Shown here: positions 7,754 to 15,081 of the stretch, piece after piece
Numbering within the stretch: the stretch's first letter is position 1
Layout of the letters: the number at the start of each line of letters is the position of its first letter
Source of the DNA: CAZDET01 sp964504335
GTDB lineage: Bacteria; Bacteroidota; Bacteroidia; Chitinophagales; Saprospiraceae
Direction of reading: 5' to 3'
Length of the DNA: 64,000 nucleotides
NCBI GenBank assembly: GCA_964504335.1
Contig: CAZDET010000017.1
Coordinates: 1 to 64,000, forward strand
The notes under the pieces: generated by a model
What the model was told of the DNA's origin: nothing
The model's database searches: none
What the model saw: only the letters and a program-made list of their open reading frames with translations
Position numbers and translations under genes: made by a program

Positions 7754-8956
7754 ATGAAAATCTTTCCCACCCAAGTCCAAAAAGTCGTACATGCTCTGAA
7801 AAGCATCTTCGAAGAAGACCAGTACGCCGATCGCGTGATCGAGCGCACCCTCAAGGCCGACAAGCGGATGGGCGCCCGGGATCGGGCCTTTGTGGCGGAG
7901 AATGTATACGAGATCGTTCGTTGGTACCGGTTGTTGTGGGAAGTTCTGGGCCACGAACCGAGGACGGAGCAGGACTGGTGGCGACTCTTCGGGATTCGGT
8001 GGGTATTATCCGATCTTTCCCTGCCGGATTGGAGGGAATTCGAAGGGTTGAAGAAGGAACAGATTCGGGAAAAGTGGTCGGCCGTGCGCACCGAGCGGGC
8101 CCGCCGGGAAAGTATTCCCGATTGGTTGGATCAGCGCGGACTGGAGGAACTGGGCGACCTGTGGGAACCCACGCTGGTAGCGCTCAATCAGCCGGCCCGG
8201 GTGGTGTTGCGGGTCAATACGCTGAAGTCGAATCGGGCGGATGTACAACATAGCTTGCGTGCCGCCGGAATCGAAACCGAACCCATTGGTGCAGCCGGCC
8301 TCTTGGTCACGGAGCGAAAAAACCTGTTTCGCACCGTTGCTTTCCAGGCTGGGTGGTTCGAGGTGCAGGACTTCAGCAGCCAGCAGGTGGCCCCCCTGCT
8401 GGAAGTAGAACCAGGTATGCGGGTGGTCGATGCCTGCGCGGGTGCGGGCGGAAAGGCACTCCACATCGCAAGCCTGATGGAAAATAAGGGCCGCCTGATT
8501 GCCCTCGATACCGAAGCCTACAAGCTGCAATCGCTCAAACAACGCGCCCGGCGCAACGGCGTCCACATCATCGAAACCCGGTCGATTGAAAGCAGCAAAG
8601 TCATCAAGCGCCTGCACGGTACTGCGGATCGACTACTGCTCGACGTGCCCTGCTCCGGCCTCGGCGTGCTGCGGCGCAACCCCGACGCCAAGTGGAAGCT
8701 CTCCCCCGAATTCATTGAACGCATCCGGGGCGTTCAGCAGGACATTCTCACTCGGTACAGCAAAATGCTGCGACCGGGAGGCCGAATGGTGTACGCCACC
8801 TGTAGCATCCTACCCAGCGAAAATCAACAACAGGTGGCCCGGTTTCTCGAAAGCCCGGCGGGCGCCTCCTTCGAGCTGATATCCGAACGGCGCATTCTAC
8901 CACAAGAGGAGGGCTTTGACGGATTTTACATCGCTGCGCTCGAGTTGAAAGGGTGA
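7754..8956 (+). CDS. RsmB/NOP-family rRNA cytosine-C5 methyltransferase
   Basis: 400-aa SAM-dependent RNA m5C methyltransferase. The N-terminal about 130 residues resemble the NusB-like RNA-binding domain of RsmB; the catalytic half carries SAM motif I VVDACAGAGGKAL (about 226-238), LLDVPCSGLGVLRRNP (Cys300) and the second cysteine in MVYATCSILPSE (Cys350). In characterised RsmB the TC-motif Cys is the nucleophile and the PC-motif Cys assists release. Both are intact. It modifies ribosomal RNA in the cytosol and is unrelated in function to the polysaccharide genes around it. Confidence 0.9.
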   Translation: MKIFPTQVQKVVHALKSIFEEDQYADRVIERTLKADKRMGARDRAFVAENVYEIVRWYRLLWEVLGHEPRTEQDWWRLFGIRWVLSDLSLPDWREFEGLKKEQIREKWSAVRTERARRESIPDWLDQRGLEELGDLWEPTLVALNQPARVVLRVNTLKSNRADVQHSLRAAGIETEPIGAAGLLVTERKNLFRTVAFQAGWFEVQDFSSQQVAPLLEVEPGMRVVDACAGAGGKALHIASLMENKGRLIALDTEAYKLQSLKQRARRNGVHIIETRSIESSKVIKRLHGTADRLLLDVPCSGLGVLRRNPDAKWKLSPEFIERIRGVQQDILTRYSKMLRPGGRMVYATCSILPSENQQQVARFLESPAGASFELISERRILPQEEGFDGFYIAALELKG

Positions 8957-9043
8957 TGTCACCCCGGCCAGCCAGCAGGCCGAACTTCAACCATTCTCCC
9001 CTTCCACTCATTAAGGAAGCAGAATCATTCAGCCTCATCCATT

Positions 9044-9343
9044 ATGTATGTCTTGCTCATTACCATCGTCATCCTGCTCTTCCTGGCGATGCTGTTTCTC
9101 AACTTGTACTTTCGCGTTCGGGTGCTTCGGGCGTACCGGGATTTAGTACAGGCCCGCGTCGACTTTCGGGCCACCGATATTTTCAGTAGGGAAAAAGTGG
9201 AATCGGAAATCATTCCGGCCTACCCGGAGCACGAAGCCGCTATATGGGCGTTTCGCAATTACCTGTTGCGTAGTATTCGCATGGCGACGGTGCTGCTCGC
9301 GCTGATCACGGTGTTTGGAGGGATTTTGATGTACTACCGATGA
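9044..9343 (+). CDS. Small two-TM membrane protein, unknown
   Basis: 99 aa, with an N-terminal TM helix (residues 2-22, VLLITIVILLFLAML) and a C-terminal TM helix (residues 79-97), separated by a charged cytosolic-type linker containing DLVQARVDFRATD. I do not recognise the family. The start is the first ATG of the frame. It is preceded by a short TTCnnCCn octamer tract at 8986-9009 and lies between the rRNA methyltransferase and the oxidoreductase without overlap, so operon membership is uncertain. Real-gene status rests on the two clean helices and the lack of a better frame. Confidence 0.6.
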   Translation: MYVLLITIVILLFLAMLFLNLYFRVRVLRAYRDLVQARVDFRATDIFSREKVESEIIPAYPEHEAAIWAFRNYLLRSIRMATVLLALITVFGGILMYYR

Positions 9344-9412
9344 TCTGGACCGTTGAAATGCCTAAGCGCCTAAACGTTGTTATCTTCGCCCTAACCAAAT
9401 AGCAACCATCAA

Positions 9413-10426
9413 ATGCTACGCATCGGAGTACTCGGAGCCGGACACCTCGGGAAGATTCACCTTAAATGCCTCCAGCTGGCGCACGAGACCTTCGAGCTCG
9501 TCGGTTTTTTCGATCCACAAGAGCAAACTGCCCGGCAGGTAGCCGAGCAATTTGGGGTCAAAGCCTTCCCCTCCGCCACGGAACTAATCGAGGCCGTCGA
9601 AGTGGTTGATATCGTAACACCCACCACGACGCACTACGAGTTGGCGCGCCGGGCGCTGGAGGCCGACCGGCACGTGTTTATCGAAAAACCGCTTACGCAG
9701 GATTTAGAAGAGGCCCGTGCACTGCTGGCACTCAGCGAGGAGCGCCAGCTGAAGGTACAGGTCGGACACGTAGAGCGCTTCAACCCCGCCTTGCTGGCAC
9801 TGGATGCGATGCCCCTGGAGCCTATGTTCATCGAGGCCCACCGCCTGGCCAGTTTCAATCCGCGGGGAACGGATGTGAGCGTGGTCTTAGACCTCATGAT
9901 TCACGATCTGGACATTATCCTGGACATGGTGAAGAGTCCCGTGGCCCATATTCACGCCGGAGGAGTAGCGGTAGTGAGTGAACAGCCCGACATTGCCAAT
10001 GCCCGCATCGAATTCGAAAACGGCTGCATCGCCAATCTGACGGCCAGCCGCATTTCCCTGAAGCAAATGCGCAAGGTGCGCCTCTTCCAACGCGATGCCT
10101 ACATCAGTCTCGATTTATTGGAAAAAGAAGCACAGGTCATCCGGCTTTTTTCCGAATCGGAAACGGAGTTGCCGGAAAAAGGACAGGCCTTTCCGCTGGA
10201 CACTCCCCGCGGGAAACGACTGCTGCACGTCGATACCCCCAAAATCGAGCCCGTCAATGCGATAAAGATGGAACTGGAGACGTTCGCGGATAGTATTCAG
10301 CACGACAAAGCGCCGAAAGTCCCCATTCAGGATGGCTACCGGGCGTTGGAGCTGGCACATCGCATATCGGAAGATGTCAACCGACGCCTGCAAACCCTGG
10401 ATCACCCACTGCCCGATTATCGGTGA
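9413..10426 (+). CDS. Gfo/Idh/MocA family NAD(P)-dependent oxidoreductase
   Basis: 337-aa sugar or sugar-like dehydrogenase. The N-terminal Rossmann domain starts RIGVLGAGHLG (GAGHLG at 8-13); the family signature VFIEKPLTQD has the catalytic-site Lys92 of the EKP motif, and MIHDLDIIL carries the conserved aspartate/histidine region of the C-terminal domain. Family members oxidise or reduce sugar derivatives, for example UDP-GlcNAc-type 3-dehydrogenases in surface glycan pathways. Its position between polysaccharide genes suggests a nucleotide-sugar substrate, but this is context only. Confidence 0.88.
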   Translation: MLRIGVLGAGHLGKIHLKCLQLAHETFELVGFFDPQEQTARQVAEQFGVKAFPSATELIEAVEVVDIVTPTTTHYELARRALEADRHVFIEKPLTQDLEEARALLALSEERQLKVQVGHVERFNPALLALDAMPLEPMFIEAHRLASFNPRGTDVSVVLDLMIHDLDIILDMVKSPVAHIHAGGVAVVSEQPDIANARIEFENGCIANLTASRISLKQMRKVRLFQRDAYISLDLLEKEAQVIRLFSESETELPEKGQAFPLDTPRGKRLLHVDTPKIEPVNAIKMELETFADSIQHDKAPKVPIQDGYRALELAHRISEDVNRRLQTLDHPLPDYR

Positions 10427-10471
10427 ACGGAGATCGAAACCGCGCCGAACGATAAGACTATCACGCGATTA

Positions 10472-11347
10472 ATGAACAAACCGACACGCATCCTTCATTT
10501 CATATGGCTCCTGTGGAGCTGTGCCCTCGGGAGTCTCTGCTCCTGCACCGAAGAGATGCCCTTACCGGCCACTCTTGATATTCAGGAAATTGAGTTGAAT
10601 ATCGATCCGTCGACGGAAGGGACCGCCCGCGCCCAGATCACGGAAGCCTGGGTTTTTGTGGATAATGTATTTCTCGGTGCCTACGACCTGCCGGCGCAGG
10701 TACCCGTTCTGGCCGAAGGCCCCACCGATATTCGAGTGGCTGCGGGCATCCGGGAAAACGGCATTCGAACCACCCCAAGGATTTACCCTTTTTTTACAGA
10801 ACACGAAGAAACCTTGACGCTCCTCCCGGGTCAAACGACGGCCGTTCGGCCTCAGGTCGGTTACCGGGCGGATGCCCGGTTCGGGTTCATCGAAGACTTT
10901 GAAGAAGAGCAGTCGGCGGTATTTACCCAGGTTATTGACGGCGATACGACCTTTGCCCGGGTGCAGGGGGGGGCTTTCGAAGGAGCCTTTTCCGGACGGT
11001 TGGTGCTCACGGAGGCGCAGCCCATTGCCGAATTGGCCAGCCGGCAGGTTTTTTCCGATCTTATTCAGCGTAGTCTGGATGTATTCCTGGAAATACACTA
11101 TCGTTCCGATACGCCGGTCGTGTTCGGTTTCGTAGGTCTGATTGACGGCATCCCTACTGTATTCTACGATCCCGGGTTTAATCCCAGTGCGAGCTGGAAC
11201 AAAATATATTTCAACCTAGGCCCCCTCTTACTAAGTAGCGACCTGGATACTTACTCCGTGTCGTTGCGAGCGTTTCTGATACCCGATTCTATGACACCCG
11301 CTGAAATTTATGTCGACAATATCAAACTCCTATACTTCGGCAACTGA
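10472..11347 (+). CDS. Putative outer-membrane lipoprotein, unknown
   Basis: 291-aa secreted lipoprotein: hydrophobic signal, then lipobox LCSC with the modifiable Cys25, followed by acidic TEEMPLP. The mature part is predicted all-beta, with a stretch ITEAWVFVDNVFLGAYDLPA that looks like a carbohydrate- or Ig-like surface domain seen in Bacteroidota lipoproteins; I cannot name a family. Its last 38 bp overlap the start of the priming glycosyltransferase, so the two are probably co-expressed. It may be a surface component tied to polysaccharide export, which is inference. Confidence 0.7.
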   Translation: MNKPTRILHFIWLLWSCALGSLCSCTEEMPLPATLDIQEIELNIDPSTEGTARAQITEAWVFVDNVFLGAYDLPAQVPVLAEGPTDIRVAAGIRENGIRTTPRIYPFFTEHEETLTLLPGQTTAVRPQVGYRADARFGFIEDFEEEQSAVFTQVIDGDTTFARVQGGAFEGAFSGRLVLTEAQPIAELASRQVFSDLIQRSLDVFLEIHYRSDTPVVFGFVGLIDGIPTVFYDPGFNPSASWNKIYFNLGPLLLSSDLDTYSVSLRAFLIPDSMTPAEIYVDNIKLLYFGN

Positions 11348-12782
11348 GATCAGTACCGCTCAGCGGACCGACCGGCGCAAGCGCGACACGCTGTTCTATC
11401 GGATGGCGGATTTCGTGACGGCTATGCTGGCGTGGATGGGGTTTTTCCTGTACCGCAAGCGGTTGGAAGGAGTGAGCTGGGGCCCGGAAGTTTGGGAGGA
11501 CCCGAATTTTCTGTCCGGCTCTTTGCTAATTCCCATCGGGTGGGTACTGTTTTACAGCATTTTCGATCAGTACCGGGATATCTACCGGCTTAGCCGGCTG
11601 GCTACGCTGGCGCGTACCCTATTTCTGAGTTTTTTCGGAGTGCTGACGCTTTTCTTCACACTCATTCTGGACGATTTCGTCACAAATTACCGCACCTATT
11701 ACAGCTCCTTCTTTACACTATTCGCCTTGCACTTCACTCTGACGGCTACCGTTCGGATGATTCTGCTGACCCGCGCCAGTCGGCGCCTGAAGGCCGGACG
11801 AGTAACCTACAATACCCTGATCGTCGGGGGAAATGAAAATGCCGTCGAACTCTACCACGAAATCACCAATCGCACGAAACAACTAGGTTACCATTTCGTG
11901 GGGTTCATCGATCCGCTGGGCACCAACGACAACGAGTTGGTGCGCCATCTGCCGCGCATGGGCACCATTGCCGATCTGGCGACCATCATCCGCGAGCACC
12001 AAATCGAGGAGGTCATCATCGCCATCGAAACGAGCGAGCACAACCGCCTGCGGGATATCCTCAATATCCTGTTCGAATTTGATCGGCAGGTACTGGTGAA
12101 AATCATTCCGGACATGTACGACATTCTTCTAGGGAATGTAAAAATGAATCATGTCTACGGCGCTGTTCTCATCGAAATCCGACAGGATTTAATGCCCCGC
12201 TGGCAGCAATTGGTCAAGCGGCTAATCGACATCTCCGTTTCGCTGTTGTTACTGATTCTATTGGCTCCTCTCTATGCCTACATCGCGCTGCGGGTGCGCT
12301 GGTCATCACCGGGCCCCATCCTGTTCCGGCAGGAGCGGATCGGGCTAAACGGCCGGCCGTTCACGATCTACAAGTTTCGTTCGATGTACACGGATGCCGA
12401 ACGGCACGGACCCCGCCTGAGTTACGACGGCGACAACCGCTGTACGCCCTGGGGAGCTGTGATGCGCAAGTGGCGGCTCGACGAATTGCCTCAGTTTTGG
12501 AATGTGTTGAAGGGGGATATGTCGTTGGTTGGCCCCCGGCCCGAACGCCGGTACTACATCGATTTAATCGTCGCCCAAGCCCCACACTACAAGCATTTGC
12601 TGAAAGTCCGCCCCGGAATCACCAGTTGGGGGCAAGTGAAATACGGCTACGCCTCCAGCGTGGAGCAAATGCTGCAGCGCCTGAAATTTGATATTCTGTA
12701 CATCGAGAATATGTCACTGGCACTCGACTTTAAGATCCTGTTTTACACCGTATTAGTGATTCTACAGGGGAAGGGGAAATAG
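11310..12782 (+). CDS. Polyprenyl glycosylphosphotransferase, WcaJ/WbaP type
   Basis: Second priming enzyme of the locus, 490 aa and of the long type. Four or five N-terminal membrane helices (about residues 30-160) are followed by a CoA-binding-like Rossmann domain (NTLIVGGNENAVELY, near 170), another helix near 310-330, and the catalytic domain with FRQERIGLNGRPFTIYKFRS, RLDELPQFWNVLKGDMS and VGPRPER. It transfers a hexose-1-phosphate to undecaprenyl phosphate. ATG 11310 is the only ATG before the conserved RDTLFYRMADF region and overlaps the lipoprotein gene by 38 bp. Confidence 0.93.
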   Translation: MSTISNSYTSATEISTAQRTDRRKRDTLFYRMADFVTAMLAWMGFFLYRKRLEGVSWGPEVWEDPNFLSGSLLIPIGWVLFYSIFDQYRDIYRLSRLATLARTLFLSFFGVLTLFFTLILDDFVTNYRTYYSSFFTLFALHFTLTATVRMILLTRASRRLKAGRVTYNTLIVGGNENAVELYHEITNRTKQLGYHFVGFIDPLGTNDNELVRHLPRMGTIADLATIIREHQIEEVIIAIETSEHNRLRDILNILFEFDRQVLVKIIPDMYDILLGNVKMNHVYGAVLIEIRQDLMPRWQQLVKRLIDISVSLLLLILLAPLYAYIALRVRWSSPGPILFRQERIGLNGRPFTIYKFRSMYTDAERHGPRLSYDGDNRCTPWGAVMRKWRLDELPQFWNVLKGDMSLVGPRPERRYYIDLIVAQAPHYKHLLKVRPGITSWGQVKYGYASSVEQMLQRLKFDILYIENMSLALDFKILFYTVLVILQGKGK

Positions 12783-12784
12783 CA

Positions 12785-14326
12785 ATGAGTCAATGTGCTG
12801 ATGCAACGTGTAAGATTGACGGAAGTAAAAGACTAAAGTACCAAATGACCAAAGTACCAAAGTACCAACTAACCAGGTGGATACTACTAGCTTCGGTGGT
12901 GCTTAATCTTGGAATGCACTGGCCGTTCCTGTCCCAGGATATTCAGGGCTACCATGCGATGCGTCAGGCGCAAACCATGTGGAATATCCACAATTTTTAT
13001 CGCTACGATGGTAATATTCTGAATCCGCGAGTCAATTTTGCCAATCCGGAAGGGCCAGGAGGGGCCTTGTATCGCTATGAGTTTCCGGTGATGCAGTGGA
13101 GCATTGCCATGGCACAGGAGCTTCTTGGAGTGGAAGATATCCTCATTGTTCGGGTTTGTTTGTTTCTGATTGGTGTGCTCGGGGCTATCGGTTTTTTTCT
13201 GCTACTTCGGACCTTGTCCTTCAGCCCCCTGGTAGCCGCACTCGGAGCGGCCGTTTTCCAGTTTTCACCGCTTTTCTATCGCTATTCCATCAACCCTATA
13301 CCGGACAATTTTGCCCTGACTGCGGGAATTTGGTACTTGTATTTGATTTTTCGCCACGAAAATCAACCGAACCTACGCGACTTAATTGGTGCATCCGCAG
13401 CCCTGCTGCTGGCCACCTGGGCCAAGCTGCCGTTCCTCATGTTTTCGATGGTAAGTGTCGTTTATTTTTTCCGAAGAATCATCCTTGCGAAGGGACTGAC
13501 AGGGGCTACATGGCGTTTTGCGGGCATTCAATTCCTGTTCATTTTACCCGCCCTCCTGTGGTACGCCTGGGTGATGCCGGGCTGGGAAGGGAATGGAATT
13601 CTGCGAGGCGTGTTCGACAATCAATTGCCCTGGGCCGATACCAAGCGCATTTTGCTGTACCACCTCGATACCATGATTCCCTGGATATTACTGAGCCCGG
13701 CGGTGTGGTTGCCTTTCGTGTTGGGAGTCCTCTTTTTTCGCAGGCTAGCTGTTCACCGTTCGGGAGTGCTCGCCCTGGTCGGCATCACGCTACTGTATTT
13801 CTTTTTGCAGTACAACATGATCGAGACCATTCACGATTACTACATGCTTCCCTTTCTGCCCTGGCTCTACGTATTGGTGGCTATTGGACTGAAGGTGTTA
13901 TGGCAAATGCGCCACTCCGTTGGGACCGTAGTGGCGATTGCAGTGGTCATTGCAGCGCCCATAAGTGCCTACCTGCTGGCCAACGACAGCTGGAGCCTGG
14001 AGCGGACCTACCTCAATGAAGATCTGTTTGTGCACCGCCAGGAGCTGCGCGATGCAGTACCGGAAGGAGAATCTGTGATCATCGTCAATGATGCTACTTA
14101 TTTCAATTTTGCCTACCAAATCGACAAACTCGCCTACGTCTACCGCGACGATTATCTGCCGACGCCCTGGATCGCAGACCTCGCTCAAAAAGGAGTGAAC
14201 TATTTGTATTCCGATTCCCGCGCCATCGACGAGCGACCCGACGTGCAACCCTACCTCGATAGCCTGATCCTGGAAGCCGGCAGTGTTCGCGTATACCGGC
14301 TTCAACCAGTCGGAGAAAAAGAATAG
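12785..14326 (+). CDS. GT-C fold membrane glycosyltransferase (ArnT/PMT-like)
   Basis: About 513 aa with 10-12 membrane helices. The first periplasmic loop FLSQDIQGYHAMRQAQT has the acidic residue and the GYH..RQ pattern of ArnT/PMT-type GT-C enzymes, which use a polyprenyl-phosphate sugar at the periplasmic face; a short soluble C-terminal domain follows. Start is uncertain: ATG 12785 lies 2 bp after the preceding stop, but the first 30 codons then run through an octamer tract (12827-12874) that elsewhere is non-coding. ATG 12845, inside the tract, gives 493 aa and loses no family sequence. Confidence 0.8.
   Translation: MSQCADATCKIDGSKRLKYQMTKVPKYQLTRWILLASVVLNLGMHWPFLSQDIQGYHAMRQAQTMWNIHNFYRYDGNILNPRVNFANPEGPGGALYRYEFPVMQWSIAMAQELLGVEDILIVRVCLFLIGVLGAIGFFLLLRTLSFSPLVAALGAAVFQFSPLFYRYSINPIPDNFALTAGIWYLYLIFRHENQPNLRDLIGASAALLLATWAKLPFLMFSMVSVVYFFRRIILAKGLTGATWRFAGIQFLFILPALLWYAWVMPGWEGNGILRGVFDNQLPWADTKRILLYHLDTMIPWILLSPAVWLPFVLGVLFFRRLAVHRSGVLALVGITLLYFFLQYNMIETIHDYYMLPFLPWLYVLVAIGLKVLWQMRHSVGTVVAIAVVIAAPISAYLLANDSWSLERTYLNEDLFVHRQELRDAVPEGESVIIVNDATYFNFAYQIDKLAYVYRDDYLPTPWIADLAQKGVNYLYSDSRAIDERPDVQPYLDSLILEAGSVRVYRLQPVGEKE
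12827..12874. repeat. Six-unit octamer tandem tract
   Basis: Six consecutive 8-bp units in perfect register: AAAAGACT, then AAAGTACC, AAATGACC, AAAGTACC (two copies) and AACTAACC, following the pattern AAAnnnCC. The tract lies at the very 5' end of the GT-C gene and shows no protein-level reason for its period, because 8 is not a multiple of 3. Confidence 0.8.
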
Positions 14327-14366
14327 TTCAGCTTCAACCTCCACCTTCCCCGCTCGTTACCTATTC

Positions 14367-14855
14367 ATGATCGAAATCTTCGACTCGGAACACGGCTACC
14401 TGCCCGCTGCGACTAAGCAAAAATACGGTGGCCGGTTTCCCTTGCTGGAGCAACTTCTCCACGGCCCTGCCAGCTCCGTTAAAATCGTTTACGAATCGGG
14501 CCTCCCTGCTTTCGAGGAGCTGCGCGCCTACGTCGAGAATGAGCCGATCTTCGTCAGCTTCGAACGCCTGCGGGGCGCCCTGGTTTTAAGGGCCAACAAG
14601 AGCCAGCGCCTTCGCATCGCCATCCTTCCCTACATCCACATTCAACAAATCAGCATTCAACCCATCCATCATCATCGGTTGCTCACCACGCTGCAAAACG
14701 GGGACACGCTGCGCAATTTCAATATTGAAAGCAAAGTGGTATTCCGGATAAAAAATCATCCCCCCATACACTTCTACATTCCCGGGCGGAACGATCGGGC
14801 GATCATTCGTTTTTTCCGCCACGAACGGTTTCGGGAGATCCTTTTGGTGCAATAG
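14367..14855 (+). CDS. Hypothetical protein, 162 aa
   Basis: Starts MIEIFDSEHGYLPAATKQ and ends HERFREILLVQ. No signal peptide or TM segment is seen; the composition is basic and beta-rich, with several regularly spaced hydrophobics. I do not recognise the family. ATG 14367 was preferred to an in-frame start overlapping the GT-C gene because the extra residues are low-complexity Ser/Thr encoded by a pyrimidine-rich leader. It is the last gene of the polysaccharide run and converges on the minus-strand group 7 bp away. Confidence 0.55.
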   Translation: MIEIFDSEHGYLPAATKQKYGGRFPLLEQLLHGPASSVKIVYESGLPAFEELRAYVENEPIFVSFERLRGALVLRANKSQRLRIAILPYIHIQQISIQPIHHHRLLTTLQNGDTLRNFNIESKVVFRIKNHPPIHFYIPGRNDRAIIRFFRHERFREILLVQ

Positions 14856-14861
14856 TCACCT

Positions 14862-15026
14862 TTAATCATGTGGCCGTTGAATAATCTCTGAATCCTCCGA
14901 TTTCTTAATGACATCGACGCCCATACGCTGTAGGGCAAAGCTGAGAATAATCAGCAGGGCGATAATTAGCAATATAAGTTCGAAGCGGGTGAGTATGCGT
15001 TTCTTTTTCTTTTCGGAGGTTGCCAT
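14862..15026 (-). CDS. Small single-TM basic protein
   Basis: 54 aa: MATSEKKKKR, a very basic head, then one TM helix (about residues 17-36, ELILLIIALLIILSFAL) and an acidic tail. It follows the TonB-dependent receptor on the same strand after 55 bp. Such short downstream proteins are common but have no assigned role. An in-frame start 66 bp upstream is possible but adds Ser/Lys-rich sequence overlapping the receptor stop. Confidence 0.5.
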   Translation of the reverse strand: MATSEKKKKRILTRFELILLIIALLIILSFALQRMGVDVIKKSEDSEIIQRPHD

Positions 15027-15081
15027 TTTATGGGTTTTGCTTGAGGTTGATCGGTTGCTATTTATTTGCTTTGCTATTGAT

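Noticed and set aside
12835..12874. Heptamer short tandem repeat (STRR) like those of cyanobacteria
   Set aside because: The register is 8 bp, not 7, when indexed base by base.
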